64,000 nucleotides of DNA from Panopea generosa (taxonomy: Eukaryota > Mollusca > Bivalvia > Adapedonta > Hiatellidae): contig CM055895.1 in NCBI GenBank assembly GCA_029582155.1, positions 53,225,250 through 53,289,249 on the forward strand. The letters run 5' to 3'. Every line of letters begins with the position of its first letter. The first letter of the stretch is position 1. Of this stretch, positions 37,162 to 49,900 are shown in pieces. The translations under genes and the position numbers were made by a program. The notes under the pieces were generated by a model. It worked only from the letters and a program-made list of their open reading frames with translations. It searched no databases and was not told the origin of the DNA.

Positions 37162-37913
37162 TCACGTGTATCTCTCCCATTGCTGGTCACTGGGTACCGC
37201 TGCTGCGATTGGATTAAACATTTGACGTGACATGCTCATGTGCGAGTAATTCATTGAGTGCATGTACTGCGCATGCGCATTTGTGCCTGTGTATGCTGGA
37301 TGTCCATTTCCATCATATCGCGTAACAGCAACACTGTTATAGTCAAATTTGTTATCACATGGGTACCTCGGCGCTGGTCCCCGGTGATGACCAATAGGTT
37401 CAATCTTTACGCCACTGTCAACGTCGTCTCTCACCTTGCAGTTGCTGTTGGTTGTAGAGCCAGGCTGGTACCCAGGGCTGTGCATGCTGCCGGTTGGGGA
37501 CGATGTGGGTTGGGAGTTCTGAATTGCGTTTGGTGAATGGTTTTGGTGGGATGGTGAGTTCGTACTGGAAAGATCGTATGGGGATGGAATGTTGTTATTA
37601 TTTGTGTTAGTGTTGCTGCCCGGGCTCGTGTTGTTATTAAGTGAGCTATACGACTGCATACATGAACCCGTCGATGGTCGGAAGCATCCCGACCAAGATG
37701 ATGTGGAAGATGTTGGGACGTTTCCTTGGTAACATGATGAGTATTGTTCTGATTGGTTGTGGTTGATCATATGACCGGCGTTGTTAGGGAGACCATTTGG
37801 TAAGTATTGGTCAAGCTCGTGGTCGTCAAACGAATCCAATGGCATCACTTCCGGTACTCCCAGATCTTGCAGATTCACTCTACTGAAATCTATCGGCTGT
37901 GCTTGTGGATGAC
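37162..37913 (-). CDS. SoxE: SoxE coding exon 3: K2-like region and C-terminal domain
   Basis: Encodes the end of Gly230 and residues 231-479, stopping at TGA (37162-37164). The acceptor is GTTCCAG|GT. It opens with [18 protein letters not shown] followed by [16 protein letters not shown], the conserved group-E block after the HMG box. The middle (about 280-385) is low-complexity Ser/Asn/Pro/Thr. VKIE at residues 398-401 is a perfect SUMO consensus at the place where vertebrate SoxE proteins have one. The C-terminus is Tyr/Met/His-rich and ends in QQWERYT, with no long Pro/Gln/Ala tract like that of mammalian SOX9. A large last exon is normal for this family. Confidence 0.94.
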
Positions 37914-40900
37914 CTGGAACGATGATAAACATCCCATTGAGCATTTATGTTTAAAATTAAAATACATAAATATTAATAATCATTATCCATTTCAGTGAAA
38001 TATCATTGTATTCCATCGAATGAATACTGAAGTGGTGCGGAAACTATTCGCCGCGAGCGGTCAAAGAAATCCCAAATGTTCCGAATGAAAATGTATAGAT
38101 ATTTCACCGAAACCATTTTTATTTCATGGTTAACATTAGCGGAACATCAAATTGTATGTTAACGGTGAAACGACCTACTATTTACTGAGAAATCTCTATA
38201 TCTTGACCAAAACTAAATAAAATTCCATAAACATTATACAAATGAATTGTTATAATCTATGCATTTTACGTCATATTGTAACGATGCATGAAAGTGACCC
38301 TGGATATTGTTCTAGACAGATACGTAGGTTATGGACATTTATGGTTTATTCCCACATCTTTAGCGTATCATGGTAAATTTAGCGACATTAACTGTCTCTT
38401 CACCCACCGTTGCGCTCACTAAATATAAATGTAGGCCTCGCATATGGTGACTTATCCACTTTCGGTGTGCATTTGTTTATAAATATATAAAATCACTGGT
38501 TAATGAAATCCTTTTATGCATATAACAGACCTTAGGAAAAAACTAGCACACTCGGTTTTATTGTTACAATGTTGGTAATGAACAACTTTGCGTAACGACT
38601 CCAAAGAACCAGAACAACTTGATTTTTAAGAGATATTATAGTGGACATTATTGTACAATTAACACTTGAGTATAGAGGTCGTGTGGGTCTTTACCTGGTA
38701 AATGTCTCCCCCGGATCCGATCACTCATGCACTTTTGCATGTTCATCAGTTCCTGGTGGTTGGGTGTGGCTGGTGGTGTTGGTGGGCCATGAGGGTTGTG
38801 ATTGCTCGAGCAGTCGCTACTGTCGTCACTGATGTTGGACGGGGAACCATCCTGCATTGCTTTAAACATCACCCCTTTAGGTAGTGGGTTTGGGTTGTTA
38901 TTGTCCTGGCTGGGATTTTTTAGTGGTTTCCGGCGACGAGGTTGGTACTTGTAGTCGGGATAGTCCTTTTTGTGCTGGACACGAAGCCGTTCGGCCTCAT
39001 CCACAAACGGCCGTTTCTCGTCTTCATTCAGAAGTCTGAAAATATACAAATAAAATCAACGTTAAAATCACCATATACAATGATAATCACCAGAACGTGT
39101 TTTGATGCAGCCCACTCTTCGTTGCATGTTTGGCATTTGAACTAAGCCATCCGCTTCCTGAAACAAATATGTCCAAAGTGAAACCTGACCGCCCTGCATG
39201 GTCACTTTAAAGATCAACGTTTCTAATTTAAAACTAGGCTCAACAGTAAAGTATCCGAGTATATGTTTATCACGTCAAGCGAACATTGTATTTGAGTGAC
39301 AAAATTAGAGGTGCGCTGAAAGGCTCATCCTGTGTCCAAAACCTGATATATGTATCAACTATAATTAAACCATCTGAAACGTATTTCGTTTATATTTACA
39401 CCGTATTGTAGTAGCATCCGCTGGTTCACTTTCAGGAAACGCCGCCATTGTACCGATTTGCCGTGTCAATTTGTCACACTTTGTACCATTCCAGTTTAAC
39501 CTTGTCAAACACGTTCTATTCTTACAAAAGTAAATCCTAACGAAAAAGGTGAAAACATTTAAGCTGTTGTCAGTAATTTAGACACTGCGATGGCAAAGGT
39601 GTCCACGGTAGGTACACTTATATGGCGATTGGGTGTGTTTGGATGGCGTGCGGAGCGAGTACAATTGACTTAATAGCGGAAACAAGATGGCTATCTCCAA
39701 TATTTTCTATCTCACAATAATTTACGAAACAGGTGTCAATGACTGCAAATAATAGTCTTGTTTCAGTCTGCACTAGAATTAATCCTTCTGGGATGGGAAA
39801 CTAATTCATGTTTAGTTTTAAAATCCGAATTACTAATTGCGGTTGTTAAGTTTAAAGGAGGTTTTGAAACAAGTTCATAATACGAAGAATTAAAAACTGA
39901 TCAAAAGATCTGGGCGTGTTATTTGTTCAATGCTAACATGAGTATTACCAACTAAAACTTAAAAAAAATACAACAGTTAAGAAAATCTCGAACTACAAAT
40001 TAACTTTTTGGTGTCATTAAAAGAATAACAAACACAGTTTTCAGTTTTGATAATGTCAACAGCTTGTATAAGTTTTTATTTATCATCTAATATTCTTTGC
40101 TCGTTCTTTCTTCTTCCTCCTCTACATCTGTCCTTCCTCCACCGAACCCCCCTTTCTACAAAAACCCAAACACTTTGACCCACACGTTTACACTACTTTA
40201 ACCACACCTAATAATACTACCAAAGTTCATTAACCTCTTACTATTATTTTGTTTTAAGTGAATAAAAAATCTGCCAACGTTACAATTAAAATGTTTATTT
40301 CCATGCTTTGTGAACTAGGCGGGTGACATGTACGCCTCGATGCTTCAATTTAAGATGTAATAAATTCATAATTTATTATAGTTTTATTTCAGAATATAAA
40401 AGTCATGCGGTTTAATCCAGAAATTAGACACCTTAAAGTATTGCCACATCAATTATGCATATGTTTCTCTGTCATTAATTTTACTTGTAAACACGATATG
40501 GCAATCAAAAATGTTACTTTTATAGCCAGAGCCCTACCGTGCCTCAACGTGCCTGAAATCGAACGCAATTAAAATAATGTATGGAAATTAAGTAATAAAA
40601 AACGTTACAAAGCATAACAAATTTGATAACGAGATATACATTATACCAAAAACTTGGTGTGATGAATGTTTTAGGTCACTCGCTTTGACGTCATGACGTG
40701 AAATCCATATAACTTATAGGCTCCGTCACTCCGCGTTGACAAGTAGTTCAGCAATAAAAGTATTCATACGCGTAGCGAAGTACCGTTCACATGACTGTGT
40801 TTTTGTTAATTATTATTTAAAAAAAAACAAGTACAGCTGCAATATTATGCACGAGTTATGATGTTTTAAATAACTTATTGTGAACGGTGCCCATGAACGT

Positions 40901-43900
40901 CACACGTGTCATTATTAAACAAAGTTTGTTTTTCCCTGCGTCTTCCGAGGTCAAGAGGAAAGTCAGAGCAAGCAGCTTGTCAAAGACAGGGTAGTCATAT
41001 TTCAGCATACACGCGGTGATCGATAGCTTCCGAGTATATTTCAATCGAAACATACGTTGACTAAAGTTAAAACCTGATCTTTTTATTAAACATCAGTCAT
41101 TTTTGGGAAAAAACGTGCGATATTCGTGTTCCGTCTTGAAATTAACCCTAACCCTAACCATAACTGCTTCCAATAACGAAGAATTAAAACGAAAAATACG
41201 AATGTGAAACTGACTGTAAAACAGGTAAACTTCCACCTGTGTAATGGGGGTCCACGCAACATAGATTATCACCGAATGCCCAGTAAAAGGTGAGTGAGTT
41301 GAATGTATATGACACGATTGTGGGCGACATAATTGTCACCTTTACGGTAAGAAATGATAAGTCAATTTCACTCTCTTTTTCAAAGCACTGATTTAACCAC
41401 ACAGGGTCAATCTGTTAAATGAATTAATTAAAACGGTTAATATATCATATTGTCACGTAGTTTATTTGAATAAAAATGTAACATTTAAGATACCTGTCGA
41501 ATAAAACATTGCAATTAGACACCTGTGTGCTCTCTTAATTTCTTCATAGATCTTAATAATCTTAAATATAAAATACGCACTGAATAAACCGTCGCCCAAT
41601 TAGAATCAAATCAAACTAACCATGCCTAACATTTTGAAAATTGAAAAAAAAAAGGTGTACGCTTTCGGTTGAAAGTGGTAATTTGAACAGTTTTTAATGT
41701 AAGGTTGATTTAATTAGCGTGTTTTAAAATACACAAAAATTTAAAAATGCAAACTCTCAACCAAACGAAATAATATCTATTAACTTGACCTTAAACATAG
41801 AGACCTCATTAATTATATTCTCTCTCCCTCCTGGATCCATTGACCCTAAATATCAACAACACGAAATGTGAAAAGCCCGGATTCAATTTCGTTTGTGATA
41901 TTTAAGACTTTATCCTTGTGCCTTTTCAAACTATGTTGATGTTTAAAATCGTTTGAACTTTTCTGTAAGGACAGCACGAACGCTTCGTAATTATATACTT
42001 AATCGTGGTCAACGTGTTGACTTGAGCAGCTCTTGTGTCTCCACTTGAGCTCAGTTAAGACCATCAAGTTTTTATTGAATATTTGGATAATTATGCTTCC
42101 TTAGGGTGGATGGTACAGCCTAGAGGTGTGTTTGATACTGACTTCGCTGCAATTGTGTCGTCAAGTATTTGCTTAAGGAAACTAATTGCAGTAATGCCTT
42201 CGTCTGTTTGGTCTACCGTACTTCTTAATGTTCTATATCATCGTCTGTCCTCGGATGAACTATTAGTGTAAACTGATTTTGGAGAGAAATTCGAATATTT
42301 ATAGGAATCGGTGATATAGGACTTAAAATATATTCATTAAACAAAACTGAATTGACTTTTCTGTAATTCAAGTTTTAAACCTTGTATTGATTAATATTTG
42401 CCTTTACGAGCATGTATTCATTGATTTTAATTATACGCTGGTATGACTTGTGCAACAAAAAGTTAGAAACCTAATGATTAAAAAGTACATAGTTTATGTC
42501 GCTGTATATACTTATAGTATGTTACCATAAGGTATCCGAAATTTCAGCCATCTGTATTGTATTTCAAATATGAAAATGAAAAAAACAGTTGAATAACACG
42601 AAATACCACGTGACTTTGTTTTACATAGTTAAAATATACCAAAATGCAAAATGCTGACACAAGAGAAAAATGCAAATATTGTGCGATATTAAACAAATAT
42701 GAATATACTTCTACACTTAAATATGATACGGTAACATATTCAATTAATCAAAAAAGAGTTGTATATTAACAGGTGACATTATAATTTATAGGCAACACTT
42801 ATCATATTAGTAGAAATATGACAAAGGTTTATCGATGTTTGCGCAACGTTACGTCTAATTTTGTGATGTATTGTCATCGCTTGATGGATGCAACGCAGAG
42901 TTTTTAAAATAAGACGGATCTGAACCGCTTTAGAAGACCCGTATCGGCTGACCACAAGATTGAAACACAAATAAGTATAGCCCTAAAACGCATAACTGCA
43001 TCTGTCAAGAATGTAAATGAATAAATCATAAGCGGTTAGACAGGTAATTGTTGCCCCAGGGAGGTAGGAGATATTTTTTCAGTAGTTTAGTGATGATACT
43101 GGTTGGATCTGAACCGGTGTCGTCAGGTACTCACTGCCATGTTTTATTTGACATATAACTGTTAATTCTTGAAATCGAAGGAATTTGTAAATGTTTAACG
43201 GTCAGCTTTTGACACGTTCTTGACAAAGTGAAACCGCAGGGAAAATATTAAATTTGTCAATCAGGTTTTTTTTTGGCAGGCGTTATTCCACAAATGTGTT
43301 CCAATGTCATATGTTGTTCTTTTTTATCTTTAAAATCGTCCCTGTAATTTTTATTATCAAAACTGTATTTGAATTAAAATTCAAACAATTTAATTCACTT
43401 ATTTATTAAATAAGTAGTATGTGTATTAACTATTTTACAGTTTTATAACTACTTTTAACCTGGTTGTGGAGAGACAAATCTCCTTAAACTCAATTTATCA
43501 CGTACAAATAGAAATAACAAAATAACTTAAAATAAATTCAACATGAAATTTTCAGTTATGCAAGATGCGCTACTTGATTGAGCAAATGTCTAAAAGCGGG
43601 GAAATCCAAAATAAAATTTCAGTTCACTCTATCGGATATTACATCAGATAATTACATATATATATATATATATATATACAAAATAACGTTCCCTTTACTC
43701 AATCTAATGCAGATTCCTGTTTCTTAATGAAACTGCTTTCACTATAAGAATATATATTGTATAATCATATTGATATTAAAGTGAAACCGATTGAGGAAAT
43801 AAATGTCCGGTTAATTTGAAAGGCTATTTCTTTTCAATTATTAGTTGAGGTATCCATATTATACGAGGGCAACAAAATGTCAAGTGTGTTGAACAATGTG

Positions 43901-46900
43901 TGTGACATGTTGGCATCACTTAGATATGTAAAATATAAAATTCGAAGAACACTTCAACTGTAACTATAACATAATTATACATACTCAACCAAGTGATTTT
44001 TTTTTCATAAAATCTGTCCTCAATTATATATGACATAAGTTCACTGGGTCGTCCTTCGACATAAGGGAAACTAAATAAATCATCACGTAAAGGAAGCGGG
44101 ACCGTGGTGTGATGAACAGAATGTTGGCCGCTCATACAAGAGGTCGGGTGTTTGAACGACCCGTTACAACACGTGCTGATTCTACACGGGAAATTAACTC
44201 GAGAGTAAGTCGAGCTAAGAATAAAAAAAATAGCCTTAAATTTAGAAAGACAATAAAGAAATGCTGTTGCTAATGTTGTTGTTGTCGTTGTTTCTTTATT
44301 TATTTATTTTGTATTACTAAATGCATCAAAAAGTCATGACACACGTCATCTTACTTTTGAAACTTTGAACGATAAGTAGTTTTGACAGTTCACAGCTTTG
44401 TACATTTGGTGGCGATTTGAATGTGGATTCTATCACTTATTGACACATTGTGTTGTTTTAATGGTGCCAACTGTAGGTAATAAATCAATGACACATCAAT
44501 AAACACGTCGTGCACGCCCGCCTCTAGCTGATGTATTCATCATACAAAACCAAGTATGTTTTGACATTTAACAAACAAATTTATCTGTAACAGAAAAGAA
44601 ACATTATTTATCACTTTTAAACCAAGTATTGTCTTTTTGTTTGATTTTGTTTTTAATATCTGTGGTTTGTAGTGTCGACTCAACACTCTAAGAAGCACAG
44701 CTAGACGTTTTTAATACATGTTACAACATACTTCAGTTTCAACAACATGATTAAGTATTACCTAAGTATTTAAAATTAACCTAAATCTAACTGAAGCATC
44801 GCTGTGTCCATGCCATTAGACGGGCTCCTGTACAACTGCATGCGAGTTAGGTGACATTGATTAAAAAAACAGTCAGATTTCTGTTAAGTTTTTAAGTATT
44901 ATGGAAAAAAGATCTTTGTGAAAGCGGTGATTTATATTTTACAATAAAACAATAATTCTAATATGTCGTCAGTGTTTTTCGTCTGCTTATTTTATATACA
45001 TGTCTGTTTAACATGATTCCTGGTAGAGACTATTTTATTGTATGTAATATCAATTACTAAAAATTATATATAGATGAGTTTATAGAAAATATGAATAATG
45101 TTGTAGTAGGAAGAAAAGAAAGTGTAACATTCGTTTTTTTTTTTGTCTTTCGATATTGTGTGTAGTTCTTCAACGGTGGAGGATGAAAAGTTAGGGGTAT
45201 GTTTAGTTTTATGTTGAGACACGAATATCAACATGACTTCAGATTGCCCTAATGTTGCCCTGATGTATCACTTCTTGATACAGTCACGTGATTACAATTA
45301 TATTCTTGATTGAGATTATAGAGTGTGTATCAACTTGATGATACTTAAGTATTCACATAATAAAACTCGGCCCTTACTTTAGGTCAGTTTTTTTATTGCG
45401 CCATCAATAAAAATAAATTAGTTTCAGCTATCTATACATTAAGTATTGGCTGAGTAATACGTATTTTGTATTACTTCAAAGGTCAAGCATCCGCGCAAAT
45501 TTTATGACAACTAACATAAACCATACCGAGTAGATTTGATTTGCAGAAGAAGCGATCGATTCATACCTGAAGTTCTTACATCTCAAGTTGACCATCGAGG
45601 TTCACATTGACCGTTACCAATTAGCAACTAATTATAGCTAATTGTATCTGATTAAAACAAGTAGAAGTAGATCTAAATATATGACCTCTACTCCACATAC
45701 TTCAGTACAAACCATGGCCGGGTTAAAGAGGCCACTCATCTGCGGATGGGCCAGCACCGGCTGAATACTTGAAACTCGGCTGTTGTATGTACTGAACTTC
45801 GCCCACGTGTATTTCTTATTTGTTGCGCTTGTACATTTTATTATAATGTAAATATTAACAGCTGGGGCACCGAGTTACAAAGTGGGCACCCATACAACTC
45901 ACGAGCTGTTCGCATGTATTTAAAAAAATGTTTCTAAACCGTTAGATATATGTATCATATTAACGTTAAAAACTCAATCTGATTGTTTTACATGTTAAAT
46001 TTTATGTGTGCATAGTCGATGATTTAGCTTTGAAGGAAATACCAAATTATGTATACGATATAGACCCTTAAGAATTTAGTAATAAAATCGTTTACGTATC
46101 TCCAGCTTCAAAGTGCATTCCACTTCAAATGAATATATTTGATTTTGTTTTCTAATACGACAACGTTCCCACATGATAAAACTGTATGTCGATTTAATTT
46201 GTGTTCATATAAAAAATAAATTAGAAATGATTTATATATTATATTTTATCACCATTTTCCACATTTTGAGCAACGACTTGACCTGTGTTGGGTTAACTGC
46301 AATTGAATGACGAGTTCACATATCAAACAATAACTTGAACATGCAACTGCATGAAGAGCACGCATATCGCTTGATATAATTGTCATTTCTTAATTGATGC
46401 CAGAGGTTACAATTTTTTTTAAAAAATCACGCGCGCCGGTTATTTTATTACAAGCTCAATGTACATGACCGGTGATCTAGACTATATAATACATGGTTAT
46501 GCGGTGGTTTATTACAAGCTCAATGTACATGACCGGTGATCTAGACTATATAATACATGGTTATTCGGTGGTTGGGCACGAAAATTGGTTGTGCTTCAAC
46601 TCGGATCCAAACCACCGCGTAATTTCATTTAACGGTTTACTATGTTACTCTTTTAAATTTAATTCATAACCAAAAACGTTCCATGCGCTGCTCATGCAGA
46701 TTATTTTGATATAAAATTTTATATGCTATAGTATATGTCTTTGTATGTATATGGCAAAATGCGTAATATTACGCATGTTATCTGTATCCGGGATGTGTGC
46801 CGTATTTGTGAATCATATTTGCATACCACGTTAGATTACAAAAAAATGTCCCAGGCCATGGTAGTTAAAACTACTCATAAAAAGCTTGACATTACGCTAC

Positions 46901-49900
46901 CTTAAGTAATATTAATACTGTTTGCATCAATACATTTAAGTCAATAAGTATGCAAAAAGGATTTATTGACTCAAACATGTTTTTAACTAATATGATCTAT
47001 AAATATATTTCTTATCAAGATCACGTGCAATGATATACGAACCCATTTTTGTGAACTATTTAGTTGTAACAGTATATAAACCCGATTAATTCCTCGGTTT
47101 TAGATTAACATCACCTATAAATGTTGTTTTTTAAATCACACAATGGTATATGAATCCATTTTGTGGACCTTATTACCACATTTGTTGGGGTGTTTTTTTG
47201 AAAATCTATCGACAAGCTTAACCTTATGGTATAGGTTGACATTTCACCTATAACCTCCAATTTTTCCAACTTTCAAAAGATCCGAAAAACTGACACCGTC
47301 TCTGTGCTATTCATTGGTCGCATTTCAATTCATTTTTTTGTAACATCTTTTATATTGATCCGTTTTATCTATATCTGCAACGTTTATCAATTGCACATCA
47401 GGTCCTTGCCAGATTATCTAAAGTGTCGTCTTGTATTAAAATAAATGCCTTCCTGATAGCCTTCGATCCATTCACGTCACAATTTTCCGTTATAGTGTCC
47501 CTTGCACGCACACGCAGTCGTTTTTTTTTATTTTTTCAAGTGTTGCGGGGTTTTTTTTTCTATGTCTGTAAGCGGATCTTTTTGTTTATTTGTAAAATAA
47601 AAGAACGTAATCTTAAAATCGCCAATATTCAATTTTATTTCATTGTGTAGTAAAACATTGAGACCGTTTCTAGGACGACATTAGAAGACCTTCCTTCATG
47701 TCATATCTGACTTTGGTTATTTGACGCCATCACCTGGGACTTAGGTTAAATGTCAAAAGTTGACGCTGCTTTAATATTCAATAATCTCATGTCGTAAGAC
47801 AATTCAGTCAGTTCTCAATTAAAACTAAAATATACATGTAGTTTAAACTTGTTTTTTATTTTACAGGTTGTGAAACAGATTAGACAAATCACGCTCAACG
47901 TTTCCCTGGGTAAAATCAATGCTAAAGTACATGCAGATGAAATATCTTACACATGGACACCCACTATGGCAGTGGCGAAGGATCGAACCTACAAACCTCG
48001 GATCCTGGATAGTGTGAATTGCTATGAGAACATACGTACCACATATCGACACGTGAGTTATAAAGATATACGAATAAAACTCAGTGTTTGGGTTTATTTA
48101 GAAATAACAATCCCTTAGAATAAAGACGCTAAACAACTGAAATAAGTTTTCTTATAGAAAACCAACAAGTCGAATCAAAAGCAACAAGAAATCTATAGAC
48201 AAGAAATCAAATAGCGAGACAAATTTCATAAAATCCCCAAATTCAACCATACAGAAAAGGGGCCATATACTAGTAACCCAAATAATAAAAAAACAACAGT
48301 AACTGTTATCAATAAACAAGTAGAAAAAAGCAAAATATGTGAATGGATCCAGAGTATTAAAAATAAATACAAAATCTAAACGAATATTTGAAGATTTATT
48401 GACGTCAACAGTATTTTAAGCATATCCACTCGAGACAAGTGGTTAGATTAGACAAAATGTCACTTTATTTTGGACAGCACTTGTGTGAAGACGATGGACG
48501 ATAAGCAGCTACCTGTGCTCTTGCACAATTTACCGAGTCCATCATTTATCAATTGAAATTTCAATAAACATAATAAAGATACGAGGTGCGCCGCTACTAT
48601 ATCAAGTATAGACAGGAAAGATTTGATTTCACTTTAAAAAACATATATAAAGCTTATAAAACCCTTCACCCGTTGCCAAATTTATAAACACGAATTGGGT
48701 AGACTCGGTATACCGATGAAACATAAAATTCACAGCGCACTGTAAAATCTAATTTATACCTGTTTTTAATATTGAATTTCTTGAGCCTTGTGGTATACAT
48801 TTTATGATTTATTCTATTATACGAGTATTTTATCCAATCGATTATTTTAATTAAAAGTATGATAGAATACACAGATTTAAGTGTAATAATAAAAAATTAT
48901 ATTGAAAATTTTCAACAAAAATATATCATTTTTTCTACACAAAGACAAGAAGTAAACGTCTCTTTTAACGATTGCTACAGAAATATTCTTGTCTTTAAAA
49001 CAAGTTATTAGCCTGTATCTCTTTATACAAATTATGGGATAGATATCACCTTCTAAGATATGGTAATTCTTAAAAAAAACAATTACGTATATTATAGGTA
49101 AACAATGTAAATAGTAAATTGTAAGTTACGTGTTAGTTGTGTTGCCACATAGGTGTGTAAGTATTGTATGGAGTTGCTGTGATGGATCCACCGTGACTTT
49201 TTCACTATATCTACTTTGATTTATATTAATGTGTTCGTGTGATGTATTAGCCCGTCTCTTCAACGACTGACGACGTTTTTGATGAGTGTGCTTAGGCAAG
49301 CTATATACGTGTTTACGTTGTTTACCATATGAATAAAATTACTTAACTACCATATCTAACAAATAAGTGCAAAGAAGACTTCATCACAGAGTATAACCCT
49401 ATTATTCAATGCGACTAATCTACCTTGGTTTCTTCAACATAACTTCAATAACGTGATAAATTATGTACTAGATCACAAACATAGAATACTACAGTATGTG
49501 TTAAGTTAATATAAAATACAATTCTACCCTTATAAGAAATGTGAAAAACACCCAAAGAAATCAGCACAGATATAATGTTAAATTTAATGTAAGGGGATTC
49601 CGAATGTGGTATCAAAGTAATTAACAGGATTAACCACCAAATTTCATTATCATAGAGACACGAAGTAACGTGCAACGGTTGTTAATTACTATGATAACAA
49701 TTATCGTTACCGTTACCGATAATCGGGTGTCAATTAGTACCAATTAATAATATAAGTCTGTGATAACAATTACGTTGCACCTGACACCACGGTGCACAGA
49801 TGGTTCCCGTGCCGTGCATGCAGGCAAGCTACATCTACTTGACGCGCGATATCATTGACAGCTCGTGTAACAACAGCAGCAGATTACGCGATAAAACACC

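Noticed and set aside
45700-45790. GC-rich patch with a small hairpin (GGCC...GATGGGCC) in SoxE intron 1
   Set aside because: Too short and weak to support as an RNA or promoter.
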